A stretch of 35,923 nt of DNA from Acinetobacter sp. UBA801. Its GTDB lineage: Bacteria; Pseudomonadota; Gammaproteobacteria; Pseudomonadales; Moraxellaceae. The DNA is taken from NCBI GenBank assembly GCA_002296655.1, contig DBIN01000030.1:1-35923 (forward strand), given 5' to 3'. The notes under the pieces are model-generated. The model did no database searches, was not told the origin of the DNA, and saw only the letters and a list, made by a program, of their open reading frames with translations. This document shows, in pieces, positions 11,490 to 19,186 of this stretch (positions within the stretch are counted from its first letter, which is position 1; every line of letters starts with the position of its first letter). Both the position numbers and the translations under genes were made by a program.

Positions 11490-11824
11490 ATGTTTGAACT
11501 GGCTTTTTTACGTGAAATACTCATTTCTTCGGTTCATTTTCTGCAATTGTCACTCGAAACTATTTCTGTGATTTGCGTGGTGATTGGTCAGCTTAAAACT
11601 TTATGGGTGCTGGTTTAATTAAAATCAGGGCGTACTGCACGTTATTGTTTTGGGGATTGGCTTGCGACGGCGCTTGAATTTCAGTTAGCTACAGATATTT
11701 TAGCCACTACGGTAGATCCAGATTTAGATAGCCTGATTAAATTGGCGATTATTGCCGTCATTCGAACTTTTTGAATTATTTTTTGACCAAAGAGTTAGAG
11801 CATCAAGCCATCAATGAAAAATAA
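11490..11824 (+). pseudogene. DUF1622-family membrane protein, disrupted
   Basis: Translation from the ATG at 11490 (GGAGG seven bases upstream) reads MFELAFLREILISSVHFLQ and on through VICVVIGQLKTLWVLV, then hits TAA at 11616-11618. The same frame continues with LKSGRTARYCFGDWLATALE, FQLATDILATTVDPDLDSL and IKLAIIAVIRTF, then TGA. One missing T in the run at 11768-11772 restores the ending LNYFLTKELEHQAINEK with a stop at 11822-11824. The whole reads as a DUF1622 protein (conserved LxFGRxLxxALEFQLAxDI and IAVIRTxLNYFLxxEL; two to three membrane helices; function unknown). One nonsense codon and one frameshift make it a pseudogene of about 111 codons. The good ribosome-binding site suggests recent loss. 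Confidence 0.8.
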
Positions 11825-11872
11825 TGGCTGCTGAGTTTGAGATCAAAACAGAAGACATAGTTCAATTTCTTT

Positions 11873-11909
11873 ACAAGGTTTGAATAAACTCAGCTGATTC
11901 AAACCTTGT
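11873..11909. terminator. Perfect 13-bp inverted repeat, possible terminator
   Basis: ACAAGGTTTGAAT (11873-11885), 11-base loop, ATTCAAACCTTGT (11897-11909). It lies between the DUF1622 pseudogene and the end of the MFS pseudogene, which converge here. There is no strong T run on either side (only TTTT a few bases downstream on the plus strand), so a terminator role is plausible but not certain. Confidence 0.5.
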
Positions 11910-11940
11910 CCTGATTTTAACTTTTAGTTTAGGTAAAAAC

Positions 11941-13128
11941 TCATCCTAAAACAGGTTTGTTCTGCAACTGGCGATACCAAATAATGATGTAGCCACATAG
12001 TAAGCAGATGGCTGCACAAAAGCTAAGCACGGCAGTGGTTAACCCAAAATGATCGGCCAAATAACCCACTGCAATAATTGGCAGAATTGTGCCTAAATAG
12101 CCCACAAATAAATAGGTTGACATCACTGCCGCACGATTCTGTAGATTGGTCATGGCATGAATTAAGCCAAAAGCGCCAATCAATGCCAAACCATGTCCTA
12201 TTCCTAGCAGTACATCACTGACAAAAAATAGAAAACTCCAATGTAAATACATGCATGCACCGAGTACCAATAAACTGAATAACAGCAAATACAGCCCATA
12301 ATTTAGGCATTTTTGTGCAGGAATAGCTTTGGAAAAATACTGCACCAATGCTGAAATCAGCAAAATACTGGTGATAGCCAAACCACTGACTAAAGGCCCG
12401 TGCCACGGAATAATCACTTGCACAAAAGATGGAGAGAGCGAAGCAAATAAACTAAATGCAGCAAAGACACAGAATGCGGTTAAACCCGTAATATAAAATT
12501 CTGCATGAAAGCGTGGTTCTGGGCGTTCTAATTTTGGGGCAATCGAGAAGGTTTGTGGCGTAAATTCAGGTGGTGCTAAACGTAATAATCCAATAAAACA
12601 CAGTACTGCACCCAAAATGACTGGAATATATGGACTAAACAAAGGCGCTGCTGAAAATTGTGCCACACCACCACCGAGCAAAGGACCTAAGCCAAATCCG
12701 ACTGCGGTAATGACTGAACTGAGCTGTGGTGCATGCGCTTTATGTGATTGGGGGATACTCCACATTAAGCCAATTAACGCCGATGTGGTCATCAGACCTG
12801 AAGCAATCCCAATCACAAAACGCCCCGAAGCAAGCTAAAGCGCATTAGTGGCAAACATTGACAGAATTAGTCCGAGGGTGATGATGACTAAACCCAGTTC
12901 TAGGGTTTTTAAGAAGCCAATACTGTTGCTGGTACGCCCTAAAAAAAGCAAGGTGGCCAAACAACCGAGCATATACGCCACAAAAATGAAGGTGATATGG
13001 CTGGGTAAAAGCTGCCACAGTTCCTGATAAATTGGATATAGCGGGCTTACAAGTGCCGTGCCCATGGTGCCAATAATCAGGGCGAGGCTGATCATCACAA
13101 AAGGATGCCAAGATTGAGATTGAGTCAT
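11941..13128 (-). pseudogene. MFS drug/solute exporter split by an amber codon
   Basis: A 395-codon major facilitator superfamily frame with about 12 predicted membrane helices. Reading from 13128 it encodes MTQSQSWHPFVMISLALIIG and the first three helices, including the loop-2 region LFLGRTSNSIGF, then meets TAG at 12835-12837. The same frame continues at once with LASGRFVIGIASGLMTTSAL, a typical helix 4 motif, and runs intact to 11941 with the helix 5 GFGLGPLLGG element (antiporter motif C type). A single base change such as CAG to TAG would explain it. The parts are in one frame, so this is a point nonsense mutation and not a frameshift. Substrate unknown. It lies 103 bases downstream of the dmeR-like gene on the same strand. 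Confidence 0.75.
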
Positions 13129-13231
13129 AAAAAACTCGATTGATGGCTAAACTGTTGAGTTTAGTCTCATATAGTGAGAAATATCACTCAGTGTAAAGAT
13201 AAGCCTTGAATCTGGTCAAGCCTATTTGTGT

Positions 13232-13501
13232 TTAAGCATAGCGTTTTAGCAGTTTCATAAACTCTTCCAGTTCATGTTCATCAATCGCGCATTGATCACC
13301 AATCACATGATGACGCAAATGCGATTCGATTAACTCATTCATCAAACCATTGACCGCACCTTTAATAGCTGCGACTTGTTGTAAAACTTCAATACAGCCA
13401 TGTTCAGGATTGTGAAGTGCTTGTTGCACTGCCCCAATTTGCCCTTGTAGACGTTTGACGCGATTTAAAATTTTCTTATCTGCATGTAAATGACCCAACA
13501 C
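13232..13501 (-). CDS. dmeR: DmeR/RcnR-type metal-sensing repressor
   Basis: An 89-residue CsoR/RcnR-family all-helical repressor. The nickel/cobalt-type ligand pattern can be seen: His near the N terminus (H4, H6), Cys36, His61 and His65, corresponding to His3, Cys35, His60 and His64 of E. coli RcnR. The family core ILNRVKRLQGQIGAVQQAL is conserved. It is transcribed away from the CDF exporter at 13557, with a palindromic operator between. This divergent pairing is that of DmeR-DmeF systems, in which metal binding releases the repressor and induces efflux. The metal preference (Co, Ni or both) is inferred from ligands, not shown. Confidence 0.85.
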   Translation of the reverse strand: MLGHLHADKKILNRVKRLQGQIGAVQQALHNPEHGCIEVLQQVAAIKGAVNGLMNELIESHLRHHVIGDQCAIDEHELEEFMKLLKRYA

Positions 13502-13516
13502 ATCACCTCAATTTCT

Positions 13517-13537
13517 ATATACTCTATGGGAGTATAT
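13517..13537. promoter_or_regulatory. RcnR/DmeR-type operator
   Basis: ATATACTC-TATGG-GAGTATAT is a perfect 8-bp inverted repeat in the 55-base gap between the two divergent genes. It holds TACT-N7-AGTA (13520-13534), the same half-sites and spacing as the RcnR recognition element TACT-G6N-AGTA, with the GGG partly kept. It should control both directions. Confidence 0.8.
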
Positions 13538-13556
13538 TTAACAATGATTTCCCATT

Positions 13557-14504
13557 ATGCGTCAGCAACACTCTCATCGTATTCATCCACATCAATTCGA
13601 TCAAGGCAATCCGCTGGCGCAGAAAAAAATATTATATGCGGCTTTGCTGACGGCTGTCATGATGTTCTTGGAAATCTTGGGTGGTTGGATTTTTCACTCC
13701 ATGGCTTTGCTGGCGGATGGCTGGCACATGAGTTCACACATGCTAGCGTTAGGCTTGGCTTATTTAGCCTATCGGGCAGCACGTCATTATGCAGCCGATA
13801 CGCGGTTTAGTTTTGGTACATGGAAAATTGAAATTTTAGCTGGCTATAGCAGTGCCATTTTATTGTTGGTGGTGGCTGCATTTATGGCAATTCACTCTAT
13901 CGAGCGTTTATTTTTTCCTGTCGATATTCAGTATAACCAAGCTATTCCAATTGCAATTTTAGGGTTATTGATCAATTTGATTTGTGCATGGTTATTACAT
14001 GAAGATGATCACCATCACCATCACCATCACCATCATGAGCATACGCATGATAGCCATGACCTGAATCAGAAAGCTGCCTTTATGCATGTGGTGGCAGATG
14101 CGGTGACTTCAATTTTTGCAATTATTGCTTTAATTGCGGGTAAATATTGGGGTTGGGATTTTCTAGATGCACTGTTAGGTATTGTTGGTTCAATTTTAGT
14201 GGCGCGTTGGGCAATAGGTTTGATGCAGGAAACAGGAAAAATATTGCTGGATGCAGAAATGGATCATCCTGTGGTGGATGAAATTCGTGAAGTGATTGCA
14301 GAGTTACCAGTCAGTGTGATGATTACAGACTTGCATGTTTGGAAAGTTGGACTGGGTAAATTTTCCTGTATTTTGGCATTGGAAACCGCACACGATTTAG
14401 ACGCAGATCAAGTCCGCACTGCCCTCGCCATTCATGAAGAAATTGTCCATATTTCAGTAGAAATTAATCTACTATCAGGCTTGAAGGTTCCACGTGAAAC
14501 CTAA
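13557..14504 (+). CDS. dmeF: Cation diffusion facilitator exporter, DmeF-like
   Basis: Proton-coupled efflux transporter of divalent metals, 315 residues, six membrane helices. The CDF metal site is present as HxxxD-type residues in helix 2 (MALLADGWHMSSHM) and in helix 5 (HVVADAVTS). Between helices 4 and 5 is a cytoplasmic histidine loop, DDHHHHHHHHHEHTHDSHD, with nine consecutive His, encoded by a CACCAT-type repeat at 14010-14036. The C-terminal domain (ITDLHVWKVGLGKFSC) is the ferredoxin-like metal-sensing fold. Paired with the divergent DmeR-like repressor, it most likely exports cobalt and/or nickel. Zinc or cadmium export is the alternative. The last codons overlap a parS site. Confidence 0.88.
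   Translation: MRQQHSHRIHPHQFDQGNPLAQKKILYAALLTAVMMFLEILGGWIFHSMALLADGWHMSSHMLALGLAYLAYRAARHYAADTRFSFGTWKIEILAGYSSAILLLVVAAFMAIHSIERLFFPVDIQYNQAIPIAILGLLINLICAWLLHEDDHHHHHHHHHEHTHDSHDLNQKAAFMHVVADAVTSIFAIIALIAGKYWGWDFLDALLGIVGSILVARWAIGLMQETGKILLDAEMDHPVVDEIREVIAELPVSVMITDLHVWKVGLGKFSCILALETAHDLDADQVRTALAIHEEIVHISVEINLLSGLKVPRET
14486..14501. other. parS: parS-like site at the end of dmeF
   Basis: GGTTCCACGTGAAACC: the central GTTCCACGTGAAAC fits the parS core GTTNCACGTGNAAC exactly; the two outer bases differ from the TGTT...AACA consensus. It overlaps the codons for KVPRET at the 3' end of the exporter gene, 7.6 kb from the last oriC DnaA box. Confidence 0.7.
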
Positions 14505-14612
14505 AGCGTTGCATAGCAAAAACGAGTTGTAGCAATTGCGTAATTCTGGCTTAAAAATACTGAATTCTGTGCAGCTTTCAGCTTAGAATCAGGCTAAATT
14601 TAATTTATTTAG

Positions 14613-15323
14613 ATGAAACACATGATTAAACAATTGAGTTTAGCTGCCTTAATAGGATTATGCAGCGCCGTGAGCATGGCCGATGTTGCAACGGTTAGCA
14701 AAAATGTCAAACAACAGCATCCGCAACTGAAATTAGACAATATTCAAGCCACAGAAATGAAAGGTATTTACAGTGCCTCTATGGATGGTCAAGTGGTGTA
14801 TTTGAATGAAGATGCGCAACATATTTTGGCGGGTTCCATGATTCGTTTAAAGGATCAGCATAACCTGACCAAAGATTTATTGATCCAACAAAATAGTGTC
14901 GATTGGAAAAAGCTACCGCTACAAGATGCAATCAAAAATGTGCGAGGTACGGGAAAACGTCAGATTGCGATCTTTTCTGACCCAAATTGCCCATATTGTA
15001 AACAGCTTGAGGCTGAACTGAAAAAGCTGGACAACATTACAATCTATACCTTTATTTTGCCATTAAAAGCGCAATCTGTCGCACCGTCTAAACAGGTGTA
15101 CTGTGAGAAAAACCCTGCACTTGCTTGGGAAAACCTGATCACAAAAGCACAATTGCCTACAAGTCAAACCAGTTGTGCTAACCCTGTAGAACGCAACATG
15201 GCTTTAGCACATCGTTTAGGCGTAAACGGTACGCCAGCGATTATTTTCTCGAATGGCTTTAAAGTCATGGGAGCTTATCCTGCAGCACAAATTGAACAGA
15301 TTTTTAAAGAATTCGGTCTTTAA
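14613..15323 (+). CDS. dsbC: Periplasmic thiol:disulfide isomerase, DsbC family
   Basis: Disulfide isomerase that corrects wrong disulfides in the periplasm and is kept reduced by DsbD. The 236-residue precursor has a signal peptide (basic start, LSLAALIGLCSAVSMA, cleavage about residue 23), an N-terminal dimerisation domain, a linker, and a thioredoxin fold with FSDPNCPYCKQLE (active-site CPYC near residue 125) and the cis-proline GTPAIIF. A second cysteine pair typical of DsbC is present (VYCEKNP, TSCANP). Two starts are possible, ATG 14613 or ATG 14622; neither has a strong ribosome-binding site. CPYC differs from the E. coli CGYC. Confidence 0.9.
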   Translation: MKHMIKQLSLAALIGLCSAVSMADVATVSKNVKQQHPQLKLDNIQATEMKGIYSASMDGQVVYLNEDAQHILAGSMIRLKDQHNLTKDLLIQQNSVDWKKLPLQDAIKNVRGTGKRQIAIFSDPNCPYCKQLEAELKKLDNITIYTFILPLKAQSVAPSKQVYCEKNPALAWENLITKAQLPTSQTSCANPVERNMALAHRLGVNGTPAIIFSNGFKVMGAYPAAQIEQIFKEFGL

Positions 15324-15411
15324 GAACGGCTATTTTGATCTGATATTGGCACCTACAGTTATAACGTGTATCTCAGAACAAACCTAAAACTTGTGATTGC
15401 AAACTAGATAT

Positions 15412-15443
15412 AAAAAACCGCCTTAATTTTTAGGCGGTTTTTT
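15412..15443. terminator. Bidirectional terminator between dsbC and the GlsB-like gene
   Basis: AAAAAACCGCCT (15412-15423) and AGGCGGTTTTTT (15432-15443) form a perfect 12-bp stem with A and T runs on both sides. It serves the two convergent genes. Confidence 0.9.
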
Positions 15444-15495
15444 ATATGAGAATAGACAGTGTTTGATAGAAAAATAACAGTCGTTAACACATTAT

Positions 15496-15753
15496 TTAAG
15501 CACGTGATTTTTTCATAAAAGTATTATAAATAAACAGAATAATCACCGCACCAATGATGGAAGCAATAAAACCTGCGGCAGAACCATCACCATACAATCC
15601 CATCATGCGCCCTGCATATGTTGCTAATAAAGATCCTGCAATCCCGAGTAAGGTGGTGACAATAAACCCTGCTTTGTCATCTCCAGGATGAATCGCACGA
15701 GCGATTAAACCTGCAATAAAACCCACTACAATTGCGACAATTAATGACCACAT
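15496..15753 (-). CDS. GlsB/YeaQ/YmgE family membrane protein
   Basis: An 85-residue protein of three membrane helices: MWSLIVAIVVGFIAGLIARA, then GFIVTTLLGIAGSLLATYAG, then AGFIASIIGAVIILFIYN, with the family motif HPGDDKAGF between helices 1 and 2 and a basic tail KKSRA. The family (formerly called transglycosylase-associated) is often stress-induced and its exact role is unknown. It stands alone: convergent with dsbC to the left and followed upstream by the hpt terminator on the right. A ribosome-binding site (AAGGAGCTGCTC) precedes the ATG. Confidence 0.9.
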   Translation of the reverse strand: MWSLIVAIVVGFIAGLIARAIHPGDDKAGFIVTTLLGIAGSLLATYAGRMMGLYGDGSAAGFIASIIGAVIILFIYNTFMKKSRA

Positions 15754-15900
15754 GAGCAGCTCCTTGTTATCTTTGTTTATGTTTTACATCATGTTTCAGA
15801 CTTATATTTGCTGAAAAATTCCAAGGAAAATAGTCGAATAATGCTACAGCATGTTGTGTTTTTGTCCTGTTAGATAGATGAAGTGCAAATTTTAGCCATA

Positions 15901-15928
15901 AAAAAGTGATCTAAAACGATCACTTTTT
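15901..15928. terminator. Terminator of hpt
   Basis: AAAAAGTGATC (15901-15911), loop TAAAAC, GATCACTTTTT (15918-15928): perfect 11-bp stem, 20 bases past the hpt stop, with T runs in both orientations. Confidence 0.9.
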
Positions 15929-15947
15929 AAAGCGAGGCGTGTTTGTT

Positions 15948-16475
15948 TTATAAGCCAATTTCGCCAATAAACGGAATATGACGATATTTTTGGTCATAAT
16001 CTAAGCCATAACCGACAATAAACTTATCTTCAATTTCAAAGCCCATAAATTTAACTTCAAGTTCAATTTCACGGCGTGATGGCTTGCTAATTAAGGTACA
16101 TAGCTCAATTGAATTTGGCTCGCGGGTTTGCAAAATTTCCATCACTTTATTTAAGGTGTTGCCCGAGTCGATAATATCTTCAACTACCAAGACATCTTTA
16201 CCGCGAATTTCACCATCTAAATCTTTTAAAATTTTCACATCACGTGATGATACAGTGCCCCCGCCGTAGCTAGATACAGTCATAAAATCTAGTTCATGCG
16301 GCTTGTGAATGGTGCGGCATAAATCTGCCATGAACAACACAGAGCCACGTAATAAGCCAATTAAAACCAACTCTTTGTCGCTATTGGCATAGTGAGCATT
16401 AATTTTTTGACCAAGTTCCTGAACTTTTGTTTGGATTTCTTCTACAGAAATCAAAACCTGCATTTCAACTGTCAT
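15948..16475 (-). CDS. hpt: Hypoxanthine phosphoribosyltransferase
   Basis: Purine salvage enzyme that joins hypoxanthine (and guanine) to PRPP to give IMP or GMP. I start the 175-residue protein at ATG 16475 ([13 protein letters not shown]). The frame is open for 18 more codons, but those run through a terminator hairpin at 16501-16525 and do not look like protein. Type I PRTase features are clear: the PRPP loop [13 protein letters not shown], the flexible-loop stretch [19 protein letters not shown], and the C-terminal [21 protein letters not shown]. It works with guaD and purEK in this window on purine balance. Confidence 0.95.
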   Translation of the reverse strand: MTVEMQVLISVEEIQTKVQELGQKINAHYANSDKELVLIGLLRGSVLFMADLCRTIHKPHELDFMTVSSYGGGTVSSRDVKILKDLDGEIRGKDVLVVEDIIDSGNTLNKVMEILQTREPNSIELCTLISKPSRREIELEVKFMGFEIEDKFIVGYGLDYDQKYRHIPFIGEIGL

Positions 16476-16500
16476 GGGTAGATACCTAAAAAGCAAAAAT

Positions 16501-16525
16501 AAAAAAGGTGTTGACCTGCAACACC
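16501..16525 (-). terminator. Intrinsic terminator just upstream of hpt (possible attenuator)
   Basis: On the minus strand GGTGTTG, loop CAGGT, CAACACC is followed by TTTTTTATTTTT (stem 16507-16525, T run from 16506 down). It lies only about 25 bases before the hpt start codon, too close for a full promoter downstream of it. It may simply end the guaD transcript with some read-through, or sit in the hpt leader as an attenuator. Confidence 0.75.
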
Positions 16526-16592
16526 CCAAAATATGCTCTAATTTTAATATATCTTGCGCGATGTTGCACGTGCTTGCATGGTTAAAATAGCA

Positions 16593-16745
16593 TCATTTTT
16601 GTGCTGAATGAGAATCTGAGCGTAACAACATGGCACAACCGAGTATCAGCATTGCCCATCCTATAGCTTTCATATACGAGGGTTGCGCAGGTTTAGCCAC
16701 CTGCTGCTGAGTTTTGATTGGGTTGGTAGTAGGCGCGTTGTCCAT
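16593..16745 (-). CDS. Possible small single-helix membrane protein
   Basis: A 50-codon frame starting MDNAPTTNPIKTQQQVAKPA and ending with one hydrophobic segment (MKAIGWAMLILGCAMLL) and a polar tail RSDSHSAQK. It overlaps the last 53 bases of guaD in another frame. The hydrophobic stretch falls after the guaD stop, which argues for a real product, but I see no good ribosome-binding site before either candidate ATG (16745 or 16673). No family recognised. It would share the guaD transcript and end at the terminator at 16501-16525. Confidence 0.35.
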   Translation of the reverse strand: MDNAPTTNPIKTQQQVAKPAQPSYMKAIGWAMLILGCAMLLRSDSHSAQK

Positions 16746-18033
16746 AAATATAGGTCGCATGAATATTGCGGTCATCTGCTAAAGTAATGAGGGCAAATAA
16801 TGCATCTTCAAGATGTTTGGCACGTTGTTGTCGTAAGCGTTGTAAAGCTGTGGCATTTAAATCAAGCACCACAAAATCGGCTTCTTTGCCTAACTTAAAA
16901 TTACCTAGCTTATCGTCTAAGTCTAAAGCTTTGGCAGCGCCTAATGTGGCGTGATACAGCGCTTCAAAGGCTGAGAGTTTTGCGCTTTGCAGTTGTTGCA
17001 CTTTATAGGCTTCATTGAGGATATGCAGTACATTAAACGAGGTGCCTGCGCCAATATCTGTACCTAAACCGACCTTCACCTGTCGCTCCCAAGTTTTATG
17101 TAGTGGGAATAAACCGCTGCCTAAAAATAAATTGGAGCTTGGGCAAAATGCAATTGCAGAATCGGTATGATGCAGACATTGCCATTCATGTTCTTCTAAA
17201 TGCACACAATGCGCAAAAACCGAACGTGAACCTGTTAAACCATAGTGATGATAAACATCTAAATATCCATTTTGCTCTGGAAATAATTGTTTCACCCATG
17301 CAATTTCATTGTGATTTTCACTTAAATGGGTATGCACATAAACATCTGGATATTCGGCTTTAAGCTGCCCTGCCCGTGCCAATTGTTCAGGACTGGAGGT
17401 CGGTGCAAAACGTGGGGTAATGGCATAAAGGTTACGTCCTTTGCCATGCCATTTTTCAATTAAGGCTTTAGAGTCTGCGTAAGCGCTTTTTGCAGTGTCG
17501 CATAAGGCTTCAGGTGCATGTCGGTCCATCATCACCTTACCTGCAATCAAACGCATTTGTTGCTGTTGTGCAGCTTCAAATAAAGCATCTACCGATTCAG
17601 GATGCACCGTACAGAACACCAACGCTGTCGTGGTACCATTTTTGAGTAATTCCTGCACAAAAAATTCAGCAATCTGATTTGCATAGGCTTGATCTGAAAA
17701 TTGTAGTTCGGTCGGAAAAGTATAAGTATTTAGCCATTCCAATAATTGTTCGCCATAGGCGCCTATCATTTCGGTCTGTGGAAAATGAATATGGGTGTCG
17801 ATGAAGCCAGGCACTATGAGATGATCAGGATAATGATGGAACTCTGTGTTGGCGTTTAGCTGTGCCTGCCCTTCTTGCCATGAACCCAACCACTGAATTT
17901 TGCCTTGTTCACAAATTAACAAGCCATCGTCTATATAGCGGACGTGTTCTGAAATTTGATCGGCTTGGCTGACGCAGTTTTTGAAATCAAGAAAGCAACC
18001 ACGAATTGCGGTGCGTTGTACAGGAGATGGCAT
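16693..18033 (-). CDS. guaD: Guanine deaminase
   Basis: Zinc amidohydrolase that converts guanine to xanthine. The 446-residue protein shows the metal-binding DTHIHFPQ, the HTHLSE motif, FAHCVHLEEHEW, and the late GLGTDIGAGTSFNVL aspartate, with the family substrate-loop FAPTSSPEQL. Start: ATG 18033 has GTAGG six bases upstream; an in-frame TTG at 18039 overlaps that site. Length fits E. coli GuaD (439). Its promoter region (18034-18144) carries two perfect palindromes, so a specific regulator is likely. No xanthine dehydrogenase genes are near, which is unlike the usual purine-catabolic cluster. Confidence 0.92.
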   Translation of the reverse strand: MPSPVQRTAIRGCFLDFKNCVSQADQISEHVRYIDDGLLICEQGKIQWLGSWQEGQAQLNANTEFHHYPDHLIVPGFIDTHIHFPQTEMIGAYGEQLLEWLNTYTFPTELQFSDQAYANQIAEFFVQELLKNGTTTALVFCTVHPESVDALFEAAQQQQMRLIAGKVMMDRHAPEALCDTAKSAYADSKALIEKWHGKGRNLYAITPRFAPTSSPEQLARAGQLKAEYPDVYVHTHLSENHNEIAWVKQLFPEQNGYLDVYHHYGLTGSRSVFAHCVHLEEHEWQCLHHTDSAIAFCPSSNLFLGSGLFPLHKTWERQVKVGLGTDIGAGTSFNVLHILNEAYKVQQLQSAKLSAFEALYHATLGAAKALDLDDKLGNFKLGKEADFVVLDLNATALQRLRQQRAKHLEDALFALITLADDRNIHATYIYGQRAYYQPNQNSAAGG

Positions 18034-18068
18034 AAACAACCTACATTTTTCATTTTTTCAAGAGATTG

Positions 18069-18112
18069 TACATTAAATGTAGCTTGCAGCAGTACGATAA
18101 AATTTATCGTAC
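18069..18112. promoter_or_regulatory. Two palindromes in the guaD promoter region
   Basis: TACATT-A-AATGTA (18069-18081) and the stronger GTACGATAAA-A-TTTATCGTAC (18092-18112; 10-bp arms) lie 36-79 bases before the guaD start. A possible -35 TTGACC directly precedes the larger one on the minus strand and TACAAT overlaps the smaller one, so a bound dimer would affect transcription. The regulator is unknown. Confidence 0.6.
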
Positions 18113-18141
18113 GGTCAATTAAAACTTAGCGTAATGAATAC

Positions 18142-18166
18142 AAAAAGCCTTCTCGAAAGAAGGCTT
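18142..18166 (-). terminator. Terminator of terC
   Basis: AAGCCTTCT (18145-18153), tetraloop CGAA, AGAAGGCTT (18158-18166): perfect 9-bp stem followed on the minus strand by a T run (18142-18146). It lies 27 bases past the terC stop. Confidence 0.9.
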
Positions 18167-18192
18167 GCAACGATGATGGGGAATGTTAAATT

Positions 18193-19158
18193 TTATAATG
18201 TGGTTTCATGGTGTTTACGACTATGTCGAATTGATAACCACGCAGTGATTGTCAGTACAAGTACAATAAAGCCGAGTGAAATCCAGATAGGCATGTGGAA
18301 CACATCTAACATCAGCATTTTAAAACCAATAAATAGCAGAATTAAACCCAGTCCATACGGCAAATAATGCATTTTAGTAGCTGCGCCTGAGAGCAAGAAA
18401 AACATGGCACGTAAGCCTAAAATAGCCATAAGATTTGCGGTGAGTACAATAAACGGATCGGTAGTCACCGCAAAAATTGCAGGGATGGAATCCACGGCAA
18501 AAATAACGTCAGATGCTTCGACCAAAATTAAAACTAAAAATAATGGCGTTGCCCAAAGTACGCCATTTTGGCGAACAAAGAATTTGTCTTGTTGTAGTGT
18601 TGGGGTGATCCGCATGTGTTTGCGTAACCATTTCAATAATGCCATATCTTCAATATTGCTGGCTTCTTGTTCTGGGCCTTTTAAGAATTTAAAGCCTGTA
18701 TAAACCAAAAATGCGCCAAAAATATACAAAATCCAAGAGAATTCTTGTATGAACCAAGCCCCAATAAAAATAAAAATGGTTCTGAGAATAATTGCGCCCA
18801 GTACGCCGTAGAGTAAAATTTTACGCTGTAAGCCCGGTGGAATGGCGAATGCGGCGAAGATCATCATCCACACGAATACATTATCGATCGCCAGTGATTT
18901 TTCCAGTAAATAACCCGCAAAGTATTCCATGACTTTGGTATTGGCGACTTCTAGCCCAACGCTGTGTTTCAGATACAGCCATAAACCGCCACCAAATAAA
19001 GCTGCCACACTGACCCAGGCGATACTCCAATACGCAGCGGTTTTGACTTTGACCGATTCGCCTGCTTTTTGTTTAAAGCCTAAGAGGTCGATAGCGAGCA
19101 TGACTGCAACAATTGCAAAAAAGACCAGGTATAGCCATAAATTGCCGATAGATTCCAT
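18193..19158 (-). CDS. TerC/Alx-family membrane protein, probable Mn exporter
   Basis: A 321-residue polytopic membrane protein with about nine helices. TerC-family hallmarks are the acidic membrane motifs EKSLAIDNVFVWMM and ILVEASDVIFAVDSIPAIFA plus the cytoplasmic loop between them (KGPEQEASNIEDMALLKWL). Members such as E. coli Alx and B. subtilis MeeF/MeeY are linked to manganese export, in some cases loading secreted enzymes. The 5' leader contains a yybP-ykoY-type manganese riboswitch, which strongly supports a manganese role here rather than tellurite resistance. Start ATG 19158 has GGAG five bases upstream. It has its own terminator at 18142-18166. Confidence 0.92.
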   Translation of the reverse strand: MESIGNLWLYLVFFAIVAVMLAIDLLGFKQKAGESVKVKTAAYWSIAWVSVAALFGGGLWLYLKHSVGLEVANTKVMEYFAGYLLEKSLAIDNVFVWMMIFAAFAIPPGLQRKILLYGVLGAIILRTIFIFIGAWFIQEFSWILYIFGAFLVYTGFKFLKGPEQEASNIEDMALLKWLRKHMRITPTLQQDKFFVRQNGVLWATPLFLVLILVEASDVIFAVDSIPAIFAVTTDPFIVLTANLMAILGLRAMFFLLSGAATKMHYLPYGLGLILLFIGFKMLMLDVFHMPIWISLGFIVLVLTITAWLSIRHSRKHHETTL

Positions 19159-19186
19159 ATAATCTCCACATCCGACAATTGGCCAT

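Noticed and set aside
16210-16260. CATCACGTGATG in hpt, a CACGTG palindrome.
   Set aside because: The flanks do not fit the parS GTT/AAC arms; it is ordinary coding sequence.
16476-16529. An 18-codon N-terminal extension of hpt ([18 protein letters not shown]).
   Set aside because: It is read from the terminator hairpin and its T run; Hpt homologues start at MTV-like sequences.
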